DNA of 64,000 nt from Roseburia rectibacter (GTDB lineage: Bacteria > Bacillota > Clostridia > Lachnospirales > Lachnospiraceae). This document shows, piece by piece, positions 27,815 through 36,773 of this stretch. The notes beneath the pieces are model-generated. The model ran no database searches. It saw only the letters and a list, made by a program, of their open reading frames with translations, and had not been told where the DNA came from. The translations under genes were made by a program, and so were the position numbers. Where the stretch lies: contig NZ_CP092473.1 of NCBI RefSeq assembly GCF_014287515.2, forward strand, positions 1,763,001 through 1,827,000. The letters are read 5' to 3'. Position 1 is the first letter of the stretch. Each line of letters opens with the position of its first letter.

Positions 27815-27823
27815 TGTTAAAAT
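27815..27823 (+). promoter_or_regulatory. Extended -10 promoter for the next gene
   Basis: TGTTAAAAT: TG, one base, then TAAAAT. No good -35. It lies 37 bp before the hypothetical gene at 27860. Confidence 0.4.
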
Positions 27824-27859
27824 AAAAAGGTATCAAAAACCAGAACAGAGTGTGGTGCA

Positions 27860-28183
27860 GTGATGATGAAAGATATGATCGATAAAAGAAATGAGCAGGA
27901 ACGGATTGCGAGAAGTATTATCAAGTACTGGAATGTGAATTATATTCCGAGAGCACAGACCGATCCAATGAAACAGATGCAGACTGGGGAAACAGAAAGT
28001 AAGCAGGAACAGACTGCAGACGAAAATATGCAGGAAGACTACAATAGAGCAACAAATGCATATTCAGGTCAGTATGGTCAGGAGAAAGACTTAGATGGTG
28101 TGAAAAGAGAACAGATAGACAAGATCCTTCATGAAAAGGCAGAGAATATCCATCGTCTCTTTGAAAATGGGGGAGTAGAGTAA
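27860..28183 (+). CDS. Hypothetical protein
   Basis: 107 aa (106 if ATG 27863 is used instead of GTG 27860), hydrophilic, glutamine- and glutamate-rich in the middle (QTGETESKQEQTADENMQED). No signal peptide, membrane helix or recognised domain. The N-terminal stretch RNEQERIARSIIKYWNVNYIP is likely the ordered part. It is upstream of dapF by 54 bp and may be co-transcribed. I do not recognise a family. Confidence 0.65.
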   Translation: MMMKDMIDKRNEQERIARSIIKYWNVNYIPRAQTDPMKQMQTGETESKQEQTADENMQEDYNRATNAYSGQYGQEKDLDGVKREQIDKILHEKAENIHRLFENGGVE

Positions 28184-28237
28184 CCGTTATTTATTTTTTG
28201 CATATGATATCATAAGGAAAATAACAGAGGAATCAGA

Positions 28238-29083
28238 ATGTCTGAAATCATACTTCGCAAATATCATGGGGTTGGCAATGATTATCTGATTTTCGATCCA
28301 AAGAAAAATGACGTTGTTTTAAACGAAAGACTGATAAAGCAGTTATGCAGACGTAATATTGGCGTCGGTGCAGATGGAATTTTGTACGGACCGCTTATTG
28401 AAGATAAAAAAATTAAAGTACGAATTTTTAATCCGGATGGAAGTGAAGCTGAAAAAAGCGGCAATGGCATCCGGATTTTTTCAAGATATTTAAAAGATGC
28501 CGGCTATGTAAAAGAAAAAAAGTATTATCTGACCACAAAGGCGGGGGATACGCTTGTAACTTTTCTGGATGATGCTGGAGAGCGCATGCGTGTGGATATG
28601 GGATATGCGGTATTTGAGGCAGAACAGATCCCGGCACTTGGATTTGAAGGAGAAGTCGTGGGAGAATCGATATTTTTCTGCGATAATTTTTATAATGCAA
28701 CCTGTGTATCCATGGGCAATCCTAACTGTGTTATCATGCTTGAACGGGTAGACCGCAAGAAGGCAATGCAGTTAGGACCGTATGTGGAAAATGCAAAATA
28801 TTTTCCGAATCGTATCAATATGCAGCTTTGCCAGATCGTGGATGAAAAAAATATACAGGTTGAGATCTATGAACGTGGAGCAGGTTATACGTTTGCTTCC
28901 GGCACCGGGGCCTGTGCGGCAGCAGCAGCTTCTCACCGTTTAGGGCTGGTGGGAGATGAAGTGACCGTACATATGCACGGTGGAGATCTTTTTATAGAGT
29001 TTGGGGAAGACGGTAGAATTTTTATGACGGGTTCGGTTGTATATATTGGAAAAATTACTGTTGCAGAGCAGTTTTTTTCATGA
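28238..29083 (+). CDS. dapF: Diaminopimelate epimerase-like protein with both catalytic cysteines replaced by serine
   Basis: 281 aa, DapF fold. DapF interconverts LL- and meso-diaminopimelate with two catalytic Cys acting as acid and base. The substrate loops are recognisable: YHGVGNDYLI, NPDGSEAEKSGNGIR, GNPNCVI, YERGAGYTFASGTGACA. In the two key positions the usual MCGNG is KSGNG (Ser74) and the usual ACGTG is ASGTG (Ser221). Either a divergent epimerase that works with serines or a different racemase/epimerase. Lies 22 bp upstream of the PqqD-like gene, at the head of the polysaccharide run. Confidence 0.85.
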   Translation: MSEIILRKYHGVGNDYLIFDPKKNDVVLNERLIKQLCRRNIGVGADGILYGPLIEDKKIKVRIFNPDGSEAEKSGNGIRIFSRYLKDAGYVKEKKYYLTTKAGDTLVTFLDDAGERMRVDMGYAVFEAEQIPALGFEGEVVGESIFFCDNFYNATCVSMGNPNCVIMLERVDRKKAMQLGPYVENAKYFPNRINMQLCQIVDEKNIQVEIYERGAGYTFASGTGACAAAAASHRLGLVGDEVTVHMHGGDLFIEFGEDGRIFMTGSVVYIGKITVAEQFFS

Positions 29084-29104
29084 AAGAGAAAGGAAATGAT
29101 TTAG

Positions 29105-29356
29105 ATGAAAGAACGGTATCAATTACGTCATGCGGCAGGGGCGTACTGGCTTTTGGATATGGAGCAGGGAAAACAATATAAAAAACCGTTCATGTTAAAC
29201 GAGTGTGGTGCATATATTTATCGTGCGTATATTTCAGGAATGTCCGAAGATGAGATCGTACAGGCATTTGCAAAAGAATATGAATTATCATTCTCCGGTG
29301 CACAAAGTGATGTGAAACAGTTTATGATGGAGTTAAGACAACAGGGTATTATTTGA
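29105..29356 (+). CDS. PqqD-family peptide-binding protein
   Basis: 83 aa. The PqqD pattern is clear: LNECGAYIYRAYISGMSEDEIVQAFAKEYEL and DVKQFMMELRQQGII. PqqD domains bind leader peptides of ribosomally made peptides and present them to modifying enzymes. Here it lies 13 bp before the SDR-PelD gene, so it is transcribed with a polysaccharide operon, an odd setting. The precursor-like genes at 48.9-49.6 kb and the second PqqD domain at 52.6 kb make a shared peptide pathway possible. Confidence 0.82.
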   Translation: MKERYQLRHAAGAYWLLDMEQGKQYKKPFMLNECGAYIYRAYISGMSEDEIVQAFAKEYELSFSGAQSDVKQFMMELRQQGII

Positions 29357-29369
29357 GGATGGGACAGAT

Positions 29370-31547
29370 ATGAACATATTGCTGGTTGGAAATGGCGGAA
29401 ATTTCATGCGCCTTATGATTAACAGGCTGAATAAAGAAGGACACAGGGTATTCGTTCTGACGGAGGAACCAAAGAAAGGGTATAGTTTAAAGAAAGTATT
29501 TGAAGTGTATCATTTTTCGTATGAGGATGCCTGTGTGCGGGAGGTATTAGAGAGCATCATGCCACAGGTGGTTGTTTTTTGGGGGGCATACGACCATAAT
29601 TTCTCCTGGAACAAGGTGGAAAATACAGCGGCATCCTACGCGGCCGGACTTACGAATATTTTGATGAATTATATAGCTTTAAAGAAAGGCAGATTTGTCT
29701 ATCTTTCTTCGGAGAGTGTTTTTGATGGTGAAAATGCCCGTCTTATGAAGGAGGACGATCTTACCGGGGCATGCAGCAAGAGAGGGCAGGCAATTGCCAT
29801 CGGAGAAGAAATCTGTAAAAATTATGCACGGATGGGGAATGACATTGTGGTTCTCCGGCTTGATCATCTGTATGGGGAGATACGAAAGAAAGAAGATACC
29901 GATACGATCTGCGCAAAGATGTGCTTAGAGGCTGTAAATACCGGTGAGATCATTGCGTCACAGAATGAAAAAATAATGCTTTTGCACGAGGCTGATGCAG
30001 TGGAGTTTATTTACCAGATGATGGTGACAAAGGAGCATAAACACACATTGTATCAACTGTCTTCCGGGGAAAAAATATCACGGTATGACCTTGCTAAGGC
30101 AGTTGCTGCGGGAATGAAGACCGGAGTCAGTGTCATAGAAGAAGAAAACGAAAAATACCGGGAAGTTATGCTTTCCGGTAAAAGATACGAGGAAGAGTTT
30201 GGGCTTCGTGTGATTCATCATGCCGGGACTGATGTGGAAAAGATTGCGGCTTATTTTGGCAGGCATGCAGCAGAATTTACAGATATAGTGAGGAAAAAGG
30301 GGTATTTGTTTCAAAGATTTGGCAGCAGAACAAAGGAAATCATAACGAATCTGATCCCTTTTATGGAAAACCTTATCTGTTTTATCCCATTTTTTATGTT
30401 AAATAACCGGGCAGTTGGAAGTGAATATTTTCAGAATATTGATTTTTATCTTCTGTATGTGCTGTTGTTTGCACTTGTGTATGGACAGCAGCAGGCAACG
30501 TTTTCTGCGCTGCTTGCCGTGGCGGGATATTGTTTCCGGCAGATGTATCACAGAAGCGGATTTGATGTCATGCTTGACTATAATACCTATGTCTGGATCG
30601 CACAGCTTCTGATCTTAGGTCTGGCAGTAGGTTACTTAAGGGACCAGCTTCGCGCGATGAGAGAGGAACAGCAGCATGAGGTATCATATTTAACCAAGCA
30701 GCTGGATGATATTTCAGATATTAATGTCAGCAATGTCAGGGTAAAAGAGATTCTTGCAAATCAGATCGTAAATCAGAATGACAGTTTTGGAAAACTATAT
30801 GAGATCACGTCAAGTCTTGAGCAGTATGAACCATGTGAGGTACTTTTTTATGCAGCGGAAGTGCTTGCAAGACTGATGGGAAGCAAGGATGTGGCAATTT
30901 ATACAGTGGCGAACCGTTCTTATGCACGTCTTTTTTCTGCAACATCAGCAAAAGCACGCAGTCTTGGTAATTCGATCAATTACAGCCAGATGGATGCCAT
31001 GTATACGGTTCTTGCCGGGAAGAAGGTTTATATTAATAAAAATATGGATGAAAGGTATCCGCTTATGGCGAATGCCATTTATTCAGAAGATGAGATGCAG
31101 CTGATACTGATGATCTGGGGGATTCCGTGGGAAAGGATGACGTTAGGACAGGCAAATATGCTGACAGTTATCGGCTATCTGATCCAGAATGCGGTGGTGC
31201 GTGCAAACCGTTATATTGCCGCGTTAGAGCAGCAGCGATACATACAGGGAACAAATATATTGGAACCGGAAGCCTTTTCATCCCTCGTAAAGGCATATTT
31301 AAAGGCAAGGGATAAGGGACTGACACAGTGTGCACTGCTTTCTGTGGACACAGAGGAAAAAGACCGTGAAGAGACTGGCAGACGGCTTACAAAACTCTTG
31401 AGACAAAGTGATTATGTCGGTGAACTTGAAGACGGAAAAATGTATGCACTTCTTGCAAATACCAGTACAAAGGATGCAGATATGGTAAGAGAAAGGTTTG
31501 AAAAAGAGGGAGTGTACTGTCAGATTCAGGAGGATATATTTTTATGA
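29370..31547 (+). CDS. pelD: SDR-PelD fusion, c-di-GMP receptor of Pel-type polysaccharide synthesis
   Basis: 725 aa, three parts. Residues 1-290: NAD-dependent epimerase (SDR) fold (ILLVGNGGNFM, FVYLSSESVFDG), but the catalytic YxxxK is lost (RGQAI in that place) and the glycine motif is degenerate. About 325-430: four hydrophobic segments. About 430-600: coiled coil (EEQQHEVSYLTKQLDD) and a GAF domain. 615-725: degenerate GGDEF domain in which GGDEF reads EDGKM (687-691) while the inhibitory I-site RQSD (678-681) is kept, with Arg707/Arg709 as possible second contacts. PelD in Pseudomonas binds c-di-GMP at such an I-site to switch on Pel synthesis. Overlaps pelE by four bases. Confidence 0.85.
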   Translation: MNILLVGNGGNFMRLMINRLNKEGHRVFVLTEEPKKGYSLKKVFEVYHFSYEDACVREVLESIMPQVVVFWGAYDHNFSWNKVENTAASYAAGLTNILMNYIALKKGRFVYLSSESVFDGENARLMKEDDLTGACSKRGQAIAIGEEICKNYARMGNDIVVLRLDHLYGEIRKKEDTDTICAKMCLEAVNTGEIIASQNEKIMLLHEADAVEFIYQMMVTKEHKHTLYQLSSGEKISRYDLAKAVAAGMKTGVSVIEEENEKYREVMLSGKRYEEEFGLRVIHHAGTDVEKIAAYFGRHAAEFTDIVRKKGYLFQRFGSRTKEIITNLIPFMENLICFIPFFMLNNRAVGSEYFQNIDFYLLYVLLFALVYGQQQATFSALLAVAGYCFRQMYHRSGFDVMLDYNTYVWIAQLLILGLAVGYLRDQLRAMREEQQHEVSYLTKQLDDISDINVSNVRVKEILANQIVNQNDSFGKLYEITSSLEQYEPCEVLFYAAEVLARLMGSKDVAIYTVANRSYARLFSATSAKARSLGNSINYSQMDAMYTVLAGKKVYINKNMDERYPLMANAIYSEDEMQLILMIWGIPWERMTLGQANMLTVIGYLIQNAVVRANRYIAALEQQRYIQGTNILEPEAFSSLVKAYLKARDKGLTQCALLSVDTEEKDREETGRRLTKLLRQSDYVGELEDGKMYALLANTSTKDADMVRERFEKEGVYCQIQEDIFL

Positions 31548-32455
31548 CAGTTACGGAAAAGAGATTTTGTATCGTCCTTTTGATCAATATGGCGGTTACT
31601 ATTTTTTACGTGGTATGGAGCAGTCTGGGCAGACGTGAAGGGAAAAAAACAGATATACTGATGAAAGGCATCGTTATGTTTCTGTGTCCGGTGGTGGGAC
31701 CGTTGTTCTTTTTTGCCGGACTGGTGTTTAATAAGGTCTTTTTCAGACAGAATGTAGATCTTGAGGATGTTATTTTCAGTAAAGAGCGTGTAAAGACACA
31801 TCTTCGTGCTGATGAGGAGAGGGAAGGAAATTTAGTACCGATCGAGGAAGCACTTGCAATCAGTGATAAGGACAGTTTGAGAACACTGGTAATGAACGTA
31901 GTACGTGGAGATGTACAGAATTCCCTGGCATCCATTTCACTTGCATTAAACAGTGAGGACACAGAAACGTCACATTATGCCGCCACGGTATTAAGGGATG
32001 CACTGAATGATTTCAGAAAGCGTTCGCAGGAACTTTACCTTCAGATGAAACAGGATGGATGCGATGCGGCAGAAGCAGCATGTATCCTGATCGAGTACAT
32101 GTATGGAGTTTTGATCCAGGAGGTGTTTCATGAAAAGGAACAGCAGACCTATATTGACATGATGGAAGAGGCATGCAGCTTCCTGGATGAAAAATATCAG
32201 GAAAAACTGCAGGTTTCCTATATTGAGGGGCTTTGTATGATGCTTCTTAAGATAAAGGATTTCAAGCGCATGAAATACTGGTGCGATAAGAGCAGGGAAC
32301 TTTATCCGGAGGAGTTATCAACCTATACCTGCTACTTAAAACTTTATTTTACAGAGGGAAACAAAAAAGATTTCTTTGATGAATTGGAAAAATTAAAAAA
32401 ATCCGATATTGTAATAGACAGAGAAACATTGGAATTGATTCGTATTTTTAGCTGA
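31544..32455 (+). CDS. pelE: PelE-like membrane protein
   Basis: 303 aa. Two N-terminal membrane helices (FCIVLLINMAVTIFYVVW and GIVMFLCPVVGPLFFFAGLVF) followed by a cytoplasmic helical region of tetratricopeptide-like character. PelE in Pseudomonas is a membrane protein with TPR repeats that joins PelD, PelF and PelG in the synthase complex. Identity rests on topology and position directly after pelD and before pelFG. Confidence 0.7.
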   Translation: MTVTEKRFCIVLLINMAVTIFYVVWSSLGRREGKKTDILMKGIVMFLCPVVGPLFFFAGLVFNKVFFRQNVDLEDVIFSKERVKTHLRADEEREGNLVPIEEALAISDKDSLRTLVMNVVRGDVQNSLASISLALNSEDTETSHYAATVLRDALNDFRKRSQELYLQMKQDGCDAAEAACILIEYMYGVLIQEVFHEKEQQTYIDMMEEACSFLDEKYQEKLQVSYIEGLCMMLLKIKDFKRMKYWCDKSRELYPEELSTYTCYLKLYFTEGNKKDFFDELEKLKKSDIVIDRETLELIRIFS

Positions 32456-32469
32456 AGGAGGTGATGGCA

Positions 32470-34866
32470 GTGTCGATGAAAGTTCTGACTGTATTACAGT
32501 TTATCAGCATTTTTGTGATCTATACCGGGCTTTTTATAGCGGTTCCGGCACTGCTTTTGCATCGCAGGCTGAAAGATGAAATATTTAGTGTCAGGTTTTT
32601 CTTTTATATTGTATTAGGTCATTTTTATCTGATCAATCTGGTATTATTTCTTCAATTACTTCATATTTCTGGAAGATTCACACTGATTTTGGGCAGTGTT
32701 CTCCCGGTTATTGTATCCTTGATCCGTACGAAAAGAGTTTCACCAAAAAAAATCGGGCACGTCATAGGAAACAGAACATCGCATGTCATCCGGGAGACGC
32801 TTGGCATCAAGCTGCTCCTTCTTGAGATAGTCCAGTGGATTGGCAGGAAGGTGAAGAAGCTGTGCAGAAGAATGTGTGGACTGATCATCAGACATTTTGC
32901 TGATGGAGTGCTGTTTATTGTATTTACTGCAACGGTTCTTGTGATGTATGGAACCAATATGATCCATACATACGGTTATTGTGCATCCGATATACCTGTG
33001 CACAATTACTGGATCAATGCAATGGGAAATAATGATGTATTTGTAGCTGGGATTTATCCGTTTGGATTCCATTGTGTGATCTATTATATTCATGCTGTAA
33101 CAGGAATAGAAACATATGTTCTACTCCGGCTTTTTTATGTAGTGCAGGTTTTATATATCCATTATGCACTGCTGGCATTTTTGAAAGCATGCTGCAGAAC
33201 ATCATATTGCGCATGGGGAGCTGTGTTTTTTTATGTGCTTGCAGCATTTTTTAACAGGAATACCTATTCCCGTTACTACAGTTCCCTGCCACAGGAATTT
33301 GGTATGATATTTATTCTGCCGGGAATTTACTTTATGTTTGCCTTTTTAAGACAGCGGAAAGCAGAAGTGGATCAATGCAGAAAAGAAAAAAATATTGCCG
33401 GATTAAAAACCTGGAAGTGCAAAAGTACCCGTTATCTGATGGGATTTGTTGCAGGATTTGGTCTTACACTTATTGTGCATTTTTATGACACCATGGTAGC
33501 AGGTCTGTTCTGCATCGGTATCGCAGGGGGATATCTGTTTCGTATTTTTAAGAAGGAATATTTTTTCCGGGTACTTGCGACCGGTATCTTAAGTATTTTC
33601 TTAGCAGTGCTGCCGATGGGAATCGCATTTTTACAGGGAACACCATTGCAGGGATCACTTGGCTGGGGACTTAACGTGATCAATGGCAGCAGTAATACAG
33701 GCAATGAGGAAGAACAAACAGATGTTACAGATAATGAAAACGAAGAAATGAATACAACGGGTGCACTGAGCCAGGGCACGACGGAAAGCATGGGTCCGGC
33801 CGGAAATACAATGAATCAGACAGTGTCCGGTAATAGCACAGACAATGTACAGATGCCGGAAACAACGCAGGTAAAAACGTCAGCGTTTGCTGCGCTGGTG
33901 GAAAGGGTACGGTTCCGGATCACTGATATTGCAAAGAACGGTCTGGATTATCTTTGGACGGGAGTGCACAATGTTGTAATGCTTCAGGCAAGTGACCAGT
34001 GGATGATGTTCATTTTTGGCTGTGAGGGATTTTGTCTGGCAGGAGGATTATTATTTGTGCTCATTGGAAAACGTGACTACGGATCAATGCTGATGTCCAC
34101 CGGATTTGGACTGCTGCTTCTGATGATTTTTCTTAGTGCATGGCGTTTTGGACTGCCGCATATTATGGATGCAAGCAGGTGCAGTATATATGTGGCTTAC
34201 ATGATACCGGCAGCGATAGGGCTTGGAGCAGACGGCATAGTGGCACTGGTCTTTGGATTTTTTAAGCATGATATCTGGATGAATCTGGTCTCACTGCTGA
34301 CCTCAGCCGCCCTGGTTGCGGTACTGGTCAATGGAAACCAGATCCGTACACCGTCGATCGTAACAGCACTGCAGTCAAATTCGGCGATCACTTGTCTGGC
34401 AAATATAAAAAGAGAAAACGAAAAGTATAAATATACGATCTGTTCTGCAAATGATGAACTGCGAATGATGGAAGATTATGCGCGTCACGAGGAGACGATC
34501 ACATTTTTACGAAGTATGGAAGGAAATGCGGTAAACGGAAATCTGACATTGCCGACAGACCGTGTATATTTCTTTATTGAGAAGATACCGCTTGATTATA
34601 CTGTAGCATATGAGGGAAGCGGACAGCGGATCTCGGAAGAAGGAGCAAAAAAACCGCTGCCGACAGCAAATGATATTTCCGTTTATGAGGGTGAAAACAG
34701 ATGGATCATAATGTCAAGGATGTATTACTGGGCACAGGCATTTATGGAACTGTATGGAAAAGAAATGCAGGTGTATTATGAAACAGATGATTTTGTCTGT
34801 TATGTGGTAGAACAGAATACCTACAGTTTATATGATTTTTCGATTGATTATGGATATAATGAATGA
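32470..34866 (+). CDS. Large polytopic membrane protein of the polysaccharide cluster
   Basis: About 798 aa with roughly 12-14 hydrophobic segments. After the fourth segment an extracytoplasmic loop has GYCASDIPVHNYWINAM, resembling the Asp-containing first loop of GT-C glycosyltransferases. About residues 410-470 form a Thr/Asn/Gln/Glu-rich linker (NEEEQTDVTDNENEEMNTT). The last 170 residues are soluble. Start choice: AAGGAGGTG ends at 32463, making GTG 32470 best placed; GTG 32461 and ATG 32464 are too close. Function is not known; a polymer-modifying or glycosyl-transfer role is inferred from context only. Confidence 0.72.
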   Translation: MSMKVLTVLQFISIFVIYTGLFIAVPALLLHRRLKDEIFSVRFFFYIVLGHFYLINLVLFLQLLHISGRFTLILGSVLPVIVSLIRTKRVSPKKIGHVIGNRTSHVIRETLGIKLLLLEIVQWIGRKVKKLCRRMCGLIIRHFADGVLFIVFTATVLVMYGTNMIHTYGYCASDIPVHNYWINAMGNNDVFVAGIYPFGFHCVIYYIHAVTGIETYVLLRLFYVVQVLYIHYALLAFLKACCRTSYCAWGAVFFYVLAAFFNRNTYSRYYSSLPQEFGMIFILPGIYFMFAFLRQRKAEVDQCRKEKNIAGLKTWKCKSTRYLMGFVAGFGLTLIVHFYDTMVAGLFCIGIAGGYLFRIFKKEYFFRVLATGILSIFLAVLPMGIAFLQGTPLQGSLGWGLNVINGSSNTGNEEEQTDVTDNENEEMNTTGALSQGTTESMGPAGNTMNQTVSGNSTDNVQMPETTQVKTSAFAALVERVRFRITDIAKNGLDYLWTGVHNVVMLQASDQWMMFIFGCEGFCLAGGLLFVLIGKRDYGSMLMSTGFGLLLLMIFLSAWRFGLPHIMDASRCSIYVAYMIPAAIGLGADGIVALVFGFFKHDIWMNLVSLLTSAALVAVLVNGNQIRTPSIVTALQSNSAITCLANIKRENEKYKYTICSANDELRMMEDYARHEETITFLRSMEGNAVNGNLTLPTDRVYFFIEKIPLDYTVAYEGSGQRISEEGAKKPLPTANDISVYEGENRWIIMSRMYYWAQAFMELYGKEMQVYYETDDFVCYVVEQNTYSLYDFSIDYGYNE

Positions 34867-34953
34867 CAATAGGATGTTTGAAGATCATATATTCTATTGC
34901 CGGCAGAAAAAATAGCAGATGCCAAAAGAGATGGATCTGGAAAGGAAAATGTG

Positions 34954-36771
34954 ATGGTATCCCGGAGAAATTTTGCTACGATCACTATCATGCTCGTTAT
35001 TTTATTGTTTATGTTTCAGTTTACGGGTGTGATGAAAGATAAACTCAGTAAATATGGAATCAATGAATATCAGGAGAGTGCCCGGACAGAACTTACGGAA
35101 AAGGATATGTTTCCTGCATCCGGACAGAGTGAACAAAAAACGGCAAGGGTTTTTTATGCCGGACAGAGTGAAAAAACAAAAAACACGGTAAAATGGTGGT
35201 GTACATACAGTAAGCGGGATTTTCAGACCGCAGACTCCCTGAATGTTATCATGGATGATGAAGATGATCTGCCGGATGTTCTGGTCTTAGATGGAACATA
35301 TCTGGAAAACAGGGAGAATATAAATGCGGTCAGTGATGCGGTTGAAAATGGTGTAAATGTTGTGGTTTCAGGACTTCCGGATGCGGATGAGATCGAGAAG
35401 AACAACAGTTTGAGAAAACTGCTTGGAATCCGTTATGTGGAACAGAAAGAAGTAACACTCGAAGGCATACATCTGTTTGCAGGATTTCTGCTTGGCGGGG
35501 AAGTCATCTATCAGGCGAAAGATGAGGAAGAAGAAAAAAATAAGGATATGGATCTTACGGTTCCGTGGTATGTGACGGGTGAGGGAACCAAAAGCTATAT
35601 GGTTGGAATGTTAGAAGATGTCCGGCCGGACAGTGGAAGACAGCCTGCGATCATATGGAGAAACGGACTGGAAAATGCCTGTGTGTTCTGTGTGAATGGT
35701 GATTATCTGGAAGATAATTCCGGTATTGGAATCCTGGATGCAATGATGGCAGAAGCATCTTCCTTTGAGATTTATCCGGTGGTTAATGCACAAAATCTTG
35801 TGATCGCAAATTATCCGGGATTTGCATCAGAAAATGAAAATAATATGGAAAAAATATACAGTCAGTCACAGAAAGCGTTGTTTCGGGAGATTATCTGGCC
35901 GTCTCTGGTTTCAATTGAACGAAAGATCGATGCAAAACTGACTTGTATGATGACACCACAGTTTGATTATAATGATGAAAATGAACCGAGGGAGGGAGAA
36001 GTTGCATATTATCTGAAATTATTGAAAGAGGAGTATGGGGAAGCCGGGCTTTCCTCCGGTAATGTGTCGGATACCGGATTGTCTGAAAAAATGGAGCAGG
36101 ATGAACAGTTCTGGAAAAGAGAGGCACCGGATTACGGTTTTCAGTCTTTATTCCTGGAAAATGAAAATGAACTTGGTGATGCCTTAGAAAATGATAAACT
36201 TGGCGGAATAAGGACAGTTGTAACCCCGGAATCACAGACTTACGATGAACCGGTCATTTCTTTTGCCAAGGAAAATGTGACGCTGCAGCGGGCTACCGGG
36301 GACGGCGTAAATCACACATTTATGGATGATTTCAGACAGAGATGCATTCAGACAGCGCTGGGATATTCCAATACAGTGTGGGATCTGCTTGTGGCAGCGT
36401 ATCCGGAGAAAAAAGCTGATGCATGGGAGGTCCTTTCGAAGGAAGCGGCGTCTAACATCTGTACTTATCAGAAACCGTATATGGTGTTTGATGAGACGAC
36501 TCTTTCGAAGAGCGACCAGAGAATCCGCAGATTCTTTGCACTTTCCTATTCCGTGGAATCTGAAGATAATACGATTTCGCTGCATGTGGATGGATTAGAG
36601 GAGCAAGCATGGTTCTTACTGCATACAGGAAGCCGTGAAATAGAAGAAATGCATGGCGGAAGTTTTTCTGCAGTTGAGGATGGTGTTTACCTGATCTGTG
36701 CAGAGAATGATGAGGTAACGATCCGGTTGAATGAGGAAGAAGAAAAACAATTGTTTTTTTACGAGGATTGA
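34954..36771 (+). CDS. DUF2194-type membrane-anchored protein in the PelA position
   Basis: 605 aa with a signal anchor (TITIMLVILLFMFQFTGVM, residues 9-27) and a large extracellular part resembling DUF2194 proteins, which are related to the deacetylase part of PelA. MTPQFDYNDEN may be the deacetylase Asp motif, but the usual metal-binding histidine pair is not evident, so catalytic activity is uncertain. Start ATG 34954 has AAAGGAAA upstream. In Gram-positive pel loci a PelA-like deacetylase gene lies between pelE and pelF, as here. Ends three bases before pelF. Confidence 0.7.
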   Translation: MVSRRNFATITIMLVILLFMFQFTGVMKDKLSKYGINEYQESARTELTEKDMFPASGQSEQKTARVFYAGQSEKTKNTVKWWCTYSKRDFQTADSLNVIMDDEDDLPDVLVLDGTYLENRENINAVSDAVENGVNVVVSGLPDADEIEKNNSLRKLLGIRYVEQKEVTLEGIHLFAGFLLGGEVIYQAKDEEEEKNKDMDLTVPWYVTGEGTKSYMVGMLEDVRPDSGRQPAIIWRNGLENACVFCVNGDYLEDNSGIGILDAMMAEASSFEIYPVVNAQNLVIANYPGFASENENNMEKIYSQSQKALFREIIWPSLVSIERKIDAKLTCMMTPQFDYNDENEPREGEVAYYLKLLKEEYGEAGLSSGNVSDTGLSEKMEQDEQFWKREAPDYGFQSLFLENENELGDALENDKLGGIRTVVTPESQTYDEPVISFAKENVTLQRATGDGVNHTFMDDFRQRCIQTALGYSNTVWDLLVAAYPEKKADAWEVLSKEAASNICTYQKPYMVFDETTLSKSDQRIRRFFALSYSVESEDNTISLHVDGLEEQAWFLLHTGSREIEEMHGGSFSAVEDGVYLICAENDEVTIRLNEEEEKQLFFYED

Positions 36772-36773
36772 GA

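Noticed and set aside
28184..29104. Search for a c-di-GMP riboswitch before the pel genes
   Set aside because: No GEMM-type aptamer pattern is visible in the short gaps before dapF, PqqD or pelD; c-di-GMP control is proposed only through PelD.
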